Assembly: GCA_024400915.1 (NCBI GenBank)
Contig: JAKSLX010000030.1
Location: 1 to 27,306 of the forward strand
DNA length: 27,306 nt
Direction of reading: 5' to 3'
Origin: Treponema sp.
GTDB lineage: Bacteria > Spirochaetota > Spirochaetia > Treponematales > Treponemataceae
Shown here: piece after piece, positions 7,189-15,730 of the stretch
Layout: each line of letters opens with the position of its first letter
How positions within the stretch are numbered: position 1 is the stretch's first letter
The notes under the pieces: model-generated
The model's input: the letters and a program-made list of their open reading frames with translations, nothing else
What the model was told of the DNA's origin: nothing
Databases searched by the model: none
Program-made: the position numbers and the translations under genes

Positions 7189-7947
7189 ATGGACATGATC
7201 AGAGCAGAAAACGTTTGCGTTTCATTCGGCAAGCTTGATGTTTTAAAGGGCGTTACATTGAACGTCCATCCACAGGAAGTAGTTTGCATCATCGGTGCTT
7301 CTGGTGCCGGTAAATCAACATTTTTAAGAGCCTTGAACCATCTTGAACACATCAACAATGGTTCGATCTACATTGAAGACAAGCTTCTGACACAGCATGA
7401 GAACGGTGTCAGAAAATTGAAGATAAGTTCCAAGGAACGCCGTGAAATCCTCCTTGAAGTAGGAATGGTATTCCAGCGTTTCAACCTTTTCCCTCATAAG
7501 ACCGCTCTGGAGAACCTTATGGTGGCTCCAATGCATGTTCTTGGAAAATCCAAGGAAGAAGCAAGGGCAAAAGGAATTGAATTGCTGCAGCGAGTTGGCC
7601 TGGGCGACAAGCTTGACGCATATCCTGCAAATCTTTCGGGAGGACAGCAGCAGCGTGTGGCCATTGCCCGTGCCCTTGCGATGGAACCAAAGACAATCCT
7701 TTTCGATGAGCCGACATCAGCCCTGGATCCAGAGCTCGTAGGTGAAGTTCTTTCTGTAATGAAGCAGCTTGCCAACGACGGCATGACAATGGTTGTCGTA
7801 ACCCATGAAATGGGATTTGCAAGAGAAGTCGCAGACCGCGTCGTGTTCATGGATGGCGGTGTTATCGCAGAGGAAGGAACTCCAGAAGAAATCTTCTCTC
7901 ATCCAAAAAGCGAGAGATTGCAGCAGTTCCTTAAAGCAGTTCTCTAA
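7189..7947 (+). CDS. Polar amino-acid ABC transporter, ATP-binding subunit
   Basis: GlnQ/HisP-type ATPase, 252 residues. Walker A is GASGAGKST (36-44), a Q-loop follows in VFQRFNLFPH, the ABC signature LSGGQQQR is at 149-156, Walker B ILFDEP is at 170-175 and the switch His is H206. All catalytic elements are intact. It powers amino-acid uptake through the upstream permease on the cytoplasmic face. The start has a strong AAAGGAGGA Shine-Dalgarno sequence 8 nt before the ATG. It is the last gene of the operon, followed by a strong terminator. Confidence 0.95.
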   Translation: MDMIRAENVCVSFGKLDVLKGVTLNVHPQEVVCIIGASGAGKSTFLRALNHLEHINNGSIYIEDKLLTQHENGVRKLKISSKERREILLEVGMVFQRFNLFPHKTALENLMVAPMHVLGKSKEEARAKGIELLQRVGLGDKLDAYPANLSGGQQQRVAIARALAMEPKTILFDEPTSALDPELVGEVLSVMKQLANDGMTMVVVTHEMGFAREVADRVVFMDGGVIAEEGTPEEIFSHPKSERLQQFLKAVL

Positions 7948-7974
7948 CAAAGAGCAGAAACAAGGTTAAAAAAG

Positions 7975-8012
7975 AAAACCAGTGACCTTCATTTTGAAAG
8001 CACTGGTTTTTT
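7975..8012. terminator. Bidirectional terminator between convergent operons
   Basis: AAAACCAGTG (7975-7984) pairs perfectly with CACTGGTTTT (8001-8010), and the T run continues to 8012. A small inner stem (TTCA with TGAA) lies in the 16-nt loop. The A run on the left arm supplies T residues for the opposite strand. It can therefore serve both the ABC operon and the minus-strand tRNA-binding-domain gene ending at 8028. Confidence 0.88.
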
Positions 8013-8027
8013 ATGCCTGAAATTCCA

Positions 8028-8558
8028 TCAGCCTACTTCACCATTCTTGTATATTTCAACAGTCAATGGAACTCCGTTGGCTCCTATCTTCTTTCCATCA
8101 AGCTCAACAAATCCATCCTTTGTATAAAGCTCCATCTGGAAGAAATGGTCCGGCTTCACATAACACAATTCTTCTTCTGGGGGATTGAATCCTTCCGGTT
8201 CCAATATTGTTCCAACCTCGAATTGTGGCGCAAAAATTACCTCGCAGGTCTCCTTGTCCTTGATTGAAGGGTCACTGGCGGCAAGAAGCATGCCATTGCT
8301 TCGGACACCCCTGAAATTTGCAGGTTTAAGATTGTAGACAAGAACGATATGTTTGTTCATGAGCTCTTCAGGTTTATAGAAATCAACGATCGAGCTTACA
8401 ATCTGACGAGGCTCTGCATCCCCTGTATTCAATGTAAGGATGTAAAGGAAGCTTCCGCCGGGATGCTGTTCAACCTTCACGATCTCGCTTACCTTAAGAA
8501 TTACTCTTTTGCTGAATCTTTCTGCCACTGGCAATTTATCAATTTCTGCTATATCCAT
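8028..8558 (-). CDS. tRNA-binding (EMAP-II/Arc1p-like) domain protein
   Basis: 176-residue cytoplasmic protein. Residues about 15-110 form an OB-fold tRNA-binding domain of the kind found at the C-terminus of methionyl-tRNA synthetase. Signatures are KVSEIVKVEQHPGG (HP at 32-33), RQIVSSIVDFY and the diagnostic KPANFRGVRSNGMLLAA. The remaining 65 or so residues form a tail I do not recognise. Free-standing versions may act as synthetase cofactors or structure-specific tRNA binders; the exact role here is unknown. The start has AGGAG 6-7 nt before the ATG. It is the last gene of a minus-strand run, 39 nt after the YgjP-like gene and before a terminator. Confidence 0.85.
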   Translation of the reverse strand: MDIAEIDKLPVAERFSKRVILKVSEIVKVEQHPGGSFLYILTLNTGDAEPRQIVSSIVDFYKPEELMNKHIVLVYNLKPANFRGVRSNGMLLAASDPSIKDKETCEVIFAPQFEVGTILEPEGFNPPEEELCYVKPDHFFQMELYTKDGFVELDGKKIGANGVPLTVEIYKNGEVG

Positions 8559-8597
8559 GATTATCTCCTGACATGTTGTTTTCAGTTTCCTATGATA

Positions 8598-9170
8598 CTA
8601 GGAATCCTCATAATTCTCTATTCTTTTAAAGTAGATTCCGCCATTTTCCTTGAGCCATCTATCACAGCGCCTGTAATCCGGAAAAAGCTTATACACTTCT
8701 GCATAGAAGGCCTTTGAATGGTCCATATGATGGCGGTGACACAATTCATGGACGACAACGCTATCAAGGATCTCCAGAGGCATCAGGACAAGCAGACAAT
8801 TGAAATTCAGGTTTCCATCGGCGGAACAGCTGCCCCAACGGGATTTCTGCAGCCTGATGAAGATGCGATTGTAATCTATTCCTGCGAGCCTTGAATAATG
8901 CTCCACTCTTTGTGGAATTATCTGCCTGGCCTTTTTCTTGATCTGCACGATGTCTTCCTGAGATAGAGGTCCCATCTGACGTGCCAATTCGTTCTGTTTC
9001 TGTGTTTTCTGGATTCTGTTTATGATCCAGCTTTTCTTTTCGTAAAGGAAGGATTCCACCTCCTGGACAGACACTCCAAGAGGTGCTTTTATCAACAGCT
9101 TCCCATCGCTTCCTACAGTCACGCTAATAGATCGCCGGTCGCTTTTCTTGATGACATAATCGATATCCAT
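8598..9170 (-). CDS. YgjP-like zinc metalloprotease-fold protein
   Basis: 190-residue protein of the YgjP/DUF45 family, with a zincin-like fold. Diagnostic motifs are KSRWGSCS (109-116) and the zinc site HELCH (141-145) followed by HMDHSKAF with another His (148-151). All expected metal ligands are present. The family is widespread and its substrate is poorly defined; members have been linked to protein or nucleotide hydrolysis, but I make no specific claim. The Shine-Dalgarno sequence is weak (GGAAG about 9 nt upstream). Gaps of 39 nt on both sides to the nitroreductase and tRNA-binding genes suggest one transcript. Confidence 0.88.
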   Translation of the reverse strand: MDIDYVIKKSDRRSISVTVGSDGKLLIKAPLGVSVQEVESFLYEKKSWIINRIQKTQKQNELARQMGPLSQEDIVQIKKKARQIIPQRVEHYSRLAGIDYNRIFIRLQKSRWGSCSADGNLNFNCLLVLMPLEILDSVVVHELCHRHHMDHSKAFYAEVYKLFPDYRRCDRWLKENGGIYFKRIENYEDS

Positions 9171-9209
9171 TTACAAATCTTCCACCAGGTAACTGCAGTC
9201 CATCAGAAA

Positions 9210-9722
9210 CTAGATGTAACTTACTGTTTCTGACAATGGTTTTCTTGATTCATGATTTGGAAGAGGGCCTGCATCCTCAGCAGCATAACCAAGATCAAGA
9301 AGCATGAGGATTTCTTCGTTTTCAGGAAGATTCAAGTCCTTCTTCAATTCATCTGGATCAAAGAAATTCAACCAGCAGCTGTCCACACCTTCATTTGCGG
9401 CTGCAAGAACCATATGGGTTGCCACGATCGTTGCGTCCTCGATTCCAGATGACCTCTTGTCGCCAGGATAGTGGAACACATTATCTGCACAGAACGCCAC
9501 CAGAATCACAACTGGCGCTCCGTAACGGCAAGGTGTCGCCTTATCAATTTTTGCGAGATTTTCCTCAGACTTGATAACATAGACATGCTGTTCCTGAAGA
9601 TTCTTTGCTGTTGGAGCCCATCTTCCGGCTTCAAGAATCTTCTCTATTTTTTCCTGCTCAACCATCTTTGTGCTGTATTTCTTGCAGGAATATCTTTTTT
9701 TCACAAGCTCTGTAAATTCCAT
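9210..9722 (-). CDS. Nitroreductase-family FMN oxidoreductase
   Basis: 170-residue flavoprotein. The N-terminus has the FMN-contacting pattern KKRYSCKKYS, then EAGRWAPTAKNLQ. Later come IEDATIVATHMVLAAANEGVDSCWL and LLDLGYAAEDAGPLPNHESRKPL, all typical of the short nitroreductase group found in anaerobes. It probably reduces small electron acceptors with NAD(P)H; the natural substrate is unknown. The start is supported by GAGGA 6 nt upstream. It begins 22 nt after the GH3 stop codon on the same strand. A TATAAT (complement of 9735-9740) in that gap could give it its own promoter. Confidence 0.9.
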   Translation of the reverse strand: MEFTELVKKRYSCKKYSTKMVEQEKIEKILEAGRWAPTAKNLQEQHVYVIKSEENLAKIDKATPCRYGAPVVILVAFCADNVFHYPGDKRSSGIEDATIVATHMVLAAANEGVDSCWLNFFDPDELKKDLNLPENEEILMLLDLGYAAEDAGPLPNHESRKPLSETVSYI

Positions 9723-9744
9723 TTTTGTTCCTCATTATAATTCA

Positions 9745-12303
9745 TTAGAATTTCACGATTACCTTTAAAAGATTGTATGCGCAGAACTGAAGATCGCCCT
9801 TAGTGATCTTATATCCATCAAGCTCCTCGCCGCTTGTCACAGCCTTCACGATATCATCGATGTTTTTCTGGCATCCAGGCATCTGCAGATCGTTACCTGC
9901 GTAGATACATCCAGAAGAAGCTGAAATCGGATATCGTGCGCCATATTTGCTAGTCATAGATGGAACGTCCTGAGAAGTGAACCAGTCGGTCATAACAACA
10001 CCCTGGAAGCCCCATTCATCACGCAGGGCAGATTGGATCAGGTCTTTCCAGTTTGGAGTATGGATACCGTTGACCAGATTGTAGGATGTCATGACAGAGA
10101 TTGGCTGGGATTCCTTTACCGCAATCTCAAAGCCCTTAAGATAGATCTCGCGCAATGTTCTTTCTGCAATATGAGCATTCACGAAATAACGGTTTTCTTC
10201 CTGGTTGTTGGCGGCAAAGTGCTTGATTGTTGTTCCCCGGCCTTTAAATGTTTGAACACCGTTTGTGATTGCGGCTGAAATTTTTCCTGTAAGCAAAGGA
10301 TCTTCTGAATAATATTCAAAATTTCGTCCGCACAATGGATTTCTATGGATGTTCTGGGCAGGTGCAAGCCAGAAATCGACACCGAAAAGTTCCATTTCAG
10401 AACCGATCATTCTACCGATTTCCTTAACCGCATTTTCATTCCAGCTCTGAGCCAATGCCCAGTTGATTGGAATTGCTGTACAGTACTGATAGTAATCAAC
10501 GGCATCAGATGGAAGGTTGTCTGGGAATGGAGCCACAGAATCTCCGAATACTTCTCCACCTGGCAGCAAGTCTCCGTCTTTTGTTGTCTTGAAATGAGGT
10601 GTGAGTCTTAATCCGGCTGGTCCATCGGCATTGATTGTCTTTGGAATCTTTCTTGAAACCGCGAGAAGATCTGTCGTCTCACCGGCTGCTCCTGGAACAC
10701 AAGAAGAAGCGGCGCCGACCATTCTGTATTCCTCATCCTTCTTGAAGACACCGACACACAAGGTCGCCATCTCTTCGACTGTAAGCTGGGCAACCAATTC
10801 CTCAAGTGAACATTTTCCGTTCTTTACGTCATCAAGAGTAAGGACTTCCTTTTTATCGGTTTTCATTTCTGGATGGACTGTGACATATCTGTTTTCCTTA
10901 ACGGAAAGCTTGCCTGAATCAATACTGAGATTCCATTTTGTGTCAGCAGATTTCTTTTCTGCTGCTTTTTCTGCAGGCTTGATCAGATCCAGTTCACAAT
11001 CCAAAGGTATGATGTTCTTACATTTTTCCGTCGTGAATGCATCCTCAAAAGTAACTGTTGCGACTGATTCTGTATCACGGGAATTTTTTCCGACCTTGAT
11101 GATGTAATCGCCTTTTTCAATGATCCAGCTGGAGGTTTCTTCATCATAGCTGGCAAGAGAAGCAACAGGCACCTCAATCTTAACGACAGTATCTTTTCCA
11201 GGCGCAAGAGTTTCTGTCTTGGCAAAGCCCTTCAATTCCTGGCATGGCTTATCCAGTTTGCCGTCAGGAGCAGAAACATAGAGCTGGACAACAGATTTTC
11301 CTGGATATTTGTTTCCTGTGTTCTTTACTTTCACTGAGACTTCAATCTTATCACTGTTCTGGGCAACATCTGTAACTTCCTGCTCAAAGGTTGTGTATGA
11401 AAGCCCGAATCCAAATGGATAAACGACATCCTTGTCGAAGCTGTCAAAATAACGATAGCCCACATAGATTCCATCCCTGTAATAATCCTCATGGACATTT
11501 CCGTTGTTGAAACTGAATTCTGCCGAAGAAGGATAATCCATATAATCCTTTGCCCATGTATCAGAAAGACATCCGCTTGGAACAGCATCTCCACGGATGA
11601 CATCAGCAAGAGCGACACCACCAAGATTGCCCAACTGGCTCATAAGAAGGATTGCGGAAATTCCTTTCATCTGCGAAATTTCCGACATGTTGATAAGGCC
11701 GCCAATATTCAGGACAACAATGACCTTGCTGTATCTTTCCGCAATCAGCTTAAGGTTTGCCATCTCATTTTCCATGAGCTGGTAATCGCCTTTCTCATTC
11801 TTTCTGTCCGCACCTTCACCGGAATTTCTTGAGATCACAAAAATGGCGGTGTCAGTGGCGGATTCCTTGATGTCCTGTTCTGTGATTGGAACTATTTCTG
11901 GCTCCTTAAAAGGACAGTCAAAAGTAACGAAGATTGGATTCTTTCCTTCCTTTTTGCCTTCCTCTTCAACCCATGCAAGATAGGCTGCCTTACAGGCATT
12001 TCTTTCCGCCTCGTTTCTGTCTATCCATGATTTTGTTGTGATTTTGTATCCTGCTTCAGAAAGCCCTTTTTCAATATTGGTGAAGCTTCTTGTGTTGACG
12101 TCGCCAGAACCTGTTCCACCTTTGATTGTGTTGCGGGCTCCATTACCATAAAGGGCGATGGCACTGTTCTTTTTTAAAGGCAATGCATCTTCGTTTTTAA
12201 GAAGAACCATACATTCCCAGGCCATCTCCCTGGCCTGCTGTGCGTTCTTGATTTCTCTTTCAGTGATTTCACTGCTTGTAGAAGCAAAGATTTTATTAGA
12301 CAT
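9745..12303 (-). CDS. Glycoside hydrolase family 3 beta-glucosidase, inverted domain order
   Basis: 852-residue enzyme with no signal peptide, so probably cytoplasmic, releasing beta-linked sugars from short oligosaccharides. The usual GH3 domains are swapped. The part normally at the C-terminus comes first (residues about 25-300, with VLLKNEDALPL, GTGSGDVN at 63-70, and the acid/base candidate E163 in SGEGADR). A fibronectin-III-like domain follows (about 320-420), then a linker. The TIM-barrel nucleophile domain comes last (about 500-850), with KHFAANN (694-700) and nucleophile D773 in VVMTDW. The same order is known in beta-glucosidases of Ruminococcus albus and Butyrivibrio fibrisolvens. 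A GAGGA Shine-Dalgarno sequence directly follows a large hairpin. It lies 63 nt downstream of the esterase gene. Beta-glucosidase is favoured over xylosidase, but not proved. Confidence 0.93.
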   Translation of the reverse strand: MSNKIFASTSSEITEREIKNAQQAREMAWECMVLLKNEDALPLKKNSAIALYGNGARNTIKGGTGSGDVNTRSFTNIEKGLSEAGYKITTKSWIDRNEAERNACKAAYLAWVEEEGKKEGKNPIFVTFDCPFKEPEIVPITEQDIKESATDTAIFVISRNSGEGADRKNEKGDYQLMENEMANLKLIAERYSKVIVVLNIGGLINMSEISQMKGISAILLMSQLGNLGGVALADVIRGDAVPSGCLSDTWAKDYMDYPSSAEFSFNNGNVHEDYYRDGIYVGYRYFDSFDKDVVYPFGFGLSYTTFEQEVTDVAQNSDKIEVSVKVKNTGNKYPGKSVVQLYVSAPDGKLDKPCQELKGFAKTETLAPGKDTVVKIEVPVASLASYDEETSSWIIEKGDYIIKVGKNSRDTESVATVTFEDAFTTEKCKNIIPLDCELDLIKPAEKAAEKKSADTKWNLSIDSGKLSVKENRYVTVHPEMKTDKKEVLTLDDVKNGKCSLEELVAQLTVEEMATLCVGVFKKDEEYRMVGAASSCVPGAAGETTDLLAVSRKIPKTINADGPAGLRLTPHFKTTKDGDLLPGGEVFGDSVAPFPDNLPSDAVDYYQYCTAIPINWALAQSWNENAVKEIGRMIGSEMELFGVDFWLAPAQNIHRNPLCGRNFEYYSEDPLLTGKISAAITNGVQTFKGRGTTIKHFAANNQEENRYFVNAHIAERTLREIYLKGFEIAVKESQPISVMTSYNLVNGIHTPNWKDLIQSALRDEWGFQGVVMTDWFTSQDVPSMTSKYGARYPISASSGCIYAGNDLQMPGCQKNIDDIVKAVTSGEELDGYKITKGDLQFCAYNLLKVIVKF

Positions 12304-12313
12304 GATATTTCCT

Positions 12314-12350
12314 CTGTAAAATGATTGATATTACATCAACCATTTTACAG
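12314..12350. promoter_or_regulatory. 37-bp dyad between esterase and GH3 genes
   Basis: Arms CTGTAAAATGATTGAT (12314-12329) and ATCAACCATTTTACAG (12335-12350) are complementary at 15 of 16 positions around the 5-nt loop ATTAC. On the minus strand it sits directly before the GH3 Shine-Dalgarno sequence: the stem ends in ACAG and GAGGA overlaps its last base. There is no T run, so it is not a standard terminator. It may be an operator, or an mRNA hairpin that sets the esterase-to-GH3 ratio. Confidence 0.7.
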
Positions 12351-12366
12351 CATTTTTCAGGAAATA

Positions 12367-13317
12367 TTAGAATATATTTTTAATAAAATAGTACAAACCG
12401 CATCTGATTGCCTGATCATTGTGGTCTGCGTTCAGGGACTCGAACCAGGTGTGCTCAACGCCATTCTTTTCCAGAAGCTTATGATATGATTTTGGGAACT
12501 GTCCTACGACGCTGTCCTGTGTTCCGCAGGTTACCATAAGAACTTTTGGCAATGGATCTCCTTCCTTGAAACAGAGTTCCTCTTCCGGCATCTGTCCTTC
12601 ATGCTGCATTGCCCAGTCTCTTGCAGGAACAAGTCCTGGAGCCGGAGAAATTGCTCCAATGTAGCCGAATAGATCTGGACGCTTGAATCCAATGTACAGA
12701 GATTCGCGGCCACCCATAGAAAATCCGCAGACAGCTGTATTCTCACGACCGGTCAGAACACTGTAATGGCTTTCGATATATGGCATCAAATCATTTATGA
12801 GTTCGTTGATGAAATTGTCATAAGGAAGAACATCCTCTGGCTTGAAGCTTGGCTTCTGGTTTGGATCGGAACTTGCATACATGTTGCCGAAGACAAAAAT
12901 CATTTCTGGAGCATCACCATCAGCGGCAAGATTTGTGGCAATTTCCCTGAAGGCATTTTTCTGGTCATAGACCATGCAGTTTTCATCACCGAAGATGCCA
13001 TGCTGAAAATAAACGACAGGATATTTCTTTTCCCCATCATAGCTCTGTGGAAGCATGATTGTGAATCCTCTTGTGCGCTGGCATGTATTTGAAAAATATG
13101 TCTCATGCTTCAAAGTGCCGTACAGAAGTTCCAGACGCTTTTCCTTTACATTATCAGGACAATCTACCGCATAACCATTCTTGATGAATTCAAATTCCTT
13201 TTCCACTTTTGTTTCTCCTCGACTTTCTGCTGCTTTACTCTCAACTTTTGTAGTTCCACATCCCACCAAGGTTGCCAACACAAAAGCACATCCTAACAAA
13301 ACAAGACTTTTTTTCAT
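12367..13317 (-). CDS. Carbohydrate esterase lipoprotein (CE1-like alpha/beta hydrolase)
   Basis: 316-residue secreted esterase anchored as a lipoprotein: signal MKKSLVLLGC..., lipobox LVGC with Cys20. The catalytic triad is visible as Ser200 in GFSMGG, Asp268 in GTQDSVV and His299 in NADHNDQ. The HG oxyanion element is at FQHGIFG (104-110). The pattern GFSMGGRESLYIGFKRPDLFGYIGAIS fits esterases that remove feruloyl or acetyl groups from plant polysaccharides (esterase D/CE1-like). The exact acyl group cannot be read. It is the first gene of the minus-strand run leading into GH3 and is divergent from GH1. The Shine-Dalgarno sequence is modest (TAGGTAGGT). A dyad with the same CTGTAAAA core as the downstream one lies just upstream. 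Confidence 0.85.
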   Translation of the reverse strand: MKKSLVLLGCAFVLATLVGCGTTKVESKAAESRGETKVEKEFEFIKNGYAVDCPDNVKEKRLELLYGTLKHETYFSNTCQRTRGFTIMLPQSYDGEKKYPVVYFQHGIFGDENCMVYDQKNAFREIATNLAADGDAPEMIFVFGNMYASSDPNQKPSFKPEDVLPYDNFINELINDLMPYIESHYSVLTGRENTAVCGFSMGGRESLYIGFKRPDLFGYIGAISPAPGLVPARDWAMQHEGQMPEEELCFKEGDPLPKVLMVTCGTQDSVVGQFPKSYHKLLEKNGVEHTWFESLNADHNDQAIRCGLYYFIKNIF

Positions 13318-13331
13318 GATAAACCTACCTA

Positions 13332-13360
13332 CTGGTAAAATAATGTTAAACGTTTTACAG
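13332..13360. promoter_or_regulatory. Operator-like dyad upstream of the esterase gene
   Basis: CTGGTAAAA (13332-13340) faces TTTTACAG (13353-13360), an inverted repeat with one extra base. Inside its right half is the palindrome AAACGTTT (13348-13355), typical of LacI/CcpA-like operators with a central CG. The outer half-site CTGTAAAA recurs in the dyad before GH3. It lies 15 nt upstream of the esterase start, where a bound protein could block initiation. Confidence 0.5.
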
Positions 13361-13511
13361 ATGATTCACTTTATCACTACACAACCTTTTATATCATAAG
13401 GTGAATTTCGTATTTTGTCTCACTTAAATTAACGATTATGCTGGACTTTATCCCAAGAAATAAATTAAAGTATATAAAACCGAATTTCATGCTATATGGA
13501 AAAATTAAATG

Positions 13512-13541
13512 ATATTTTTACAAATATCGCGTGATATAATT
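13512..13541 (+). promoter_or_regulatory. GH1 promoter with overlapping dyads
   Basis: TATAAT (13536-13541) is the likely -10, about 33 nt before the GH1 ATG. Where the -35 should be lies a perfect inverted repeat, GATATTTttacAAATATC (13512-13529). It overlaps a second dyad, ATATCgcgtGATAT (13525-13538), which reaches into the -10. The -35 hexamer itself is poor, which suits an activator-dependent promoter. The AraC gene in this operon is a candidate regulator, by inference only. Confidence 0.5.
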
Positions 13542-13574
13542 CCACCATCGATAATTTCTTAACAGAGGTTTTTT

Positions 13575-14897
13575 ATGAGTTTAAGGAAAGATTTTTTTTG
13601 GGGAGCTGCGACTGCCTCTTATCAGATTGAAGGAGCCTGGAACGAAGATGGCAAAGGCTCAAACATCTGGGATGAATTCACACATCGCCCTGGAAAAATT
13701 TCAGATAATTCCACAGGTGATGTAGCCTGTGACAGCTACCATCTTTACAAAGATGACGTGAAGCTTATGTCGGAGCTTGGATTGAAGGCATACCGTTTCT
13801 CAATCTCCTGGGCACGAATTCTTCCTCATGGAACTGGGGAAATCAATCAGAAAGGAATTGAATATTACAACAATCTTATCAACGAACTTCTGAAATACAA
13901 CATCACTCCATTCATCACAATCTACCATTGGGATTTGCCTTATGAGCTTTATCTGCGCGGTGGCTGGCTGAATCCAGAATGCCGCCAGTGGTTTGAAGAA
14001 TATACAAAGGTTGTGGCTGAAAATTTCGGTGACAGAGTAAAGAATTTCATCACATTCAATGAACCATCGGTTTTCATGGGCTGCGGATATGAAGTCGGAG
14101 TTCATGCACCTGGACTTCAATTAGGCACAAAAGACATCCTCCTTATTGGACACAACATCCTTGTCGCCCACGGAAAAGCGGTGAAGGTTCTTCGTGAAAA
14201 AGTGGCTGACGTGAATATCGGAATCACTTTGGCCACACAGCCTAAAATTCCACTTGATCCAAAAGATGAGGATGGGGCATACGATTCCTATTTCTGGAGC
14301 GGCTTGGGCGGATTCTATTGGTCAACAAATTACTGGATGGATCCAATCACCACAGGAAAATATCCTGAACAGCTTGTTAAGGAAGCCGGAAACCTTTTCC
14401 CTAAGGTCACAGAAGAAGAAATGGATGATATCAGCCAGAAGATTGATTTCCTTGGCCTGAACATCTACGAAGCACAGTATCACGGTGACTATCACAGGAC
14501 TCCAGGAACTGCTCATACAGAACTCAGCTGGGATGTTTATCCTGATGCCCTCAAATGGGGCCTTAAGCACAACTATAGACGCTACAAGCTTCCAATCTTC
14601 ATTACAGAGAACGGAATGTCGGCTCATGACTGGGTAAGCCTTGACGGAAAGGTTCATGATCCAAACAGAATCGACTTCCTTCACCGTTATCTTAGAGGAC
14701 TCAAGGAAGCAGCTGAAGGTGGAGTTGATGTACGTGGATATTTCCAGTGGTCATTCATGGACAATTTTGAATGGGCTCGTGGTTACAATCCAAGATTTGG
14801 CCTTGTTCACATTGACTACAAGACTCTTAAGCGTGTACCAAAAGATTCTGCCTTCTGGTATAAGACAGTAATAGAATCAAACGGAGAAAACCTATAG
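13575..14897 (+). CDS. Glycoside hydrolase family 1 beta-glucosidase
   Basis: 440-residue cytoplasmic TIM-barrel enzyme of normal BglA length. It starts with the GH1 signature FFWGAATASYQIEGAW (7-22). The acid/base is E163 in TFNEP and the nucleophile is E345 in ITENG. Sugar-binding blocks YHWDLP (117-122) and FQWSFMDNFEWARGY (390-404) are intact, and E399 and W400 suit an unphosphorylated glucoside. It should split cellobiose or similar beta-glucosides to glucose. The start has AGAGG 6 nt before the ATG. The AraC gene begins 4 nt after its stop codon. It is divergent from the esterase gene. Confidence 0.95.
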   Translation: MSLRKDFFWGAATASYQIEGAWNEDGKGSNIWDEFTHRPGKISDNSTGDVACDSYHLYKDDVKLMSELGLKAYRFSISWARILPHGTGEINQKGIEYYNNLINELLKYNITPFITIYHWDLPYELYLRGGWLNPECRQWFEEYTKVVAENFGDRVKNFITFNEPSVFMGCGYEVGVHAPGLQLGTKDILLIGHNILVAHGKAVKVLREKVADVNIGITLATQPKIPLDPKDEDGAYDSYFWSGLGGFYWSTNYWMDPITTGKYPEQLVKEAGNLFPKVTEEEMDDISQKIDFLGLNIYEAQYHGDYHRTPGTAHTELSWDVYPDALKWGLKHNYRRYKLPIFITENGMSAHDWVSLDGKVHDPNRIDFLHRYLRGLKEAAEGGVDVRGYFQWSFMDNFEWARGYNPRFGLVHIDYKTLKRVPKDSAFWYKTVIESNGENL

Positions 14898-14901
14898 ACC
14901 T

Positions 14902-15654
14902 ATGAGTAAAGAATCCATTCTTTCGTACAAGTTATTCCTGCAGCAGGAATATGCAAATTTCCACAATCCATACGAATCGGAGATGCAGTTCTACAATGCT
15001 GTTCGAAACGGTGATTTTTCAGAAGTAAAAAAGCACATGAATTCCTTGAATTCTGAAGGAATGGGGCAACTTTCAAAAAATCCACTCAGAAACATGAAAT
15101 ACCACCTCATAATCACAATCGCCATGATTACGCGCTTCTGTATTGAAGGTGGATTGCAGTCTGAGGAGGCCTACACCTTAAGCGATATCTATATCCAGCA
15201 GCTGGACAGCTGTTCTGAAGTTGAAGAGCTGGAATCCCTGCATCAGGAAGTCATTTTTGACTTTACGGACAGAATGGCAAAAATCAGGAAAAACATCGGT
15301 CTTTCCCGCGGAGTTATCAAGGCTTCCGAATACGTCTACAATCATCTCAACGAAAAGATTTCTCTTGAGAACATCGCGAAGGAACTTAAGATAAACAAAT
15401 CCTATCTGTGCGAGCTGTTCAAAAAGGAGACAGGAATCACAATCTTCCAATATGCCACCAAGCTCAAGATTCAGGCAGCGGAAAAGATGCTGGTCTACAC
15501 AGAATATGCGCCAACTGACATAAGCAATTATTTCGCTTTCTCAAGCCATTCCCACTTCATCAGCACATTCAAGAAGCATACAGGCGTTACTCCAAATGAA
15601 TACCGAAAGCTTCATTATCATCAGTATTTCGAGCAGGATGAATACAAGCAATAA
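14902..15654 (+). CDS. AraC-family transcriptional regulator
   Basis: 250-residue DNA-binding regulator. The C-terminal domain (about 135-240) holds two helix-turn-helix units: ISLENIAKELKINKSYLCELFKKETG (153-178) and APTDISNYFAFSSHSHFISTFKKHTGVTPNEYR (203-235), the standard AraC signature. The N-terminal part (about 1-125) has the HNPYESEMQFYNAVRNGD and NPLRNMKYHLIITIAMITRFCIEGG pattern of regulators found beside sugar genes in anaerobes; it is not the cupin type. The start is 4 nt after the GH1 stop, and GGAG in the end of GH1 is a distant ribosome site, so translational coupling is likely. Its target is most likely the local glucoside genes (inference). Confidence 0.92.
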   Translation: MSKESILSYKLFLQQEYANFHNPYESEMQFYNAVRNGDFSEVKKHMNSLNSEGMGQLSKNPLRNMKYHLIITIAMITRFCIEGGLQSEEAYTLSDIYIQQLDSCSEVEELESLHQEVIFDFTDRMAKIRKNIGLSRGVIKASEYVYNHLNEKISLENIAKELKINKSYLCELFKKETGITIFQYATKLKIQAAEKMLVYTEYAPTDISNYFAFSSHSHFISTFKKHTGVTPNEYRKLHYHQYFEQDEYKQ

Positions 15655-15730
15655 TTTTTCATGCATCCGAAACAATCTTCACGGAAAACGCATTTCTCTT
15701 GATTTTGATGATTTTCCCTTTAAAAAATTC

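Noticed and set aside
8028..8558. Truncated methionyl-tRNA synthetase
   Set aside because: The protein has its own start, ribosome site and an extra C-terminal part, so it is a free-standing tRNA-binding-domain protein rather than a broken synthetase.
10601..11107. Plus-strand frame of 168 codons inside the GH3 gene
   Set aside because: It is antisense to a conserved catalytic enzyme, Ser/Thr-rich from reverse codons, and lacks a ribosome site.
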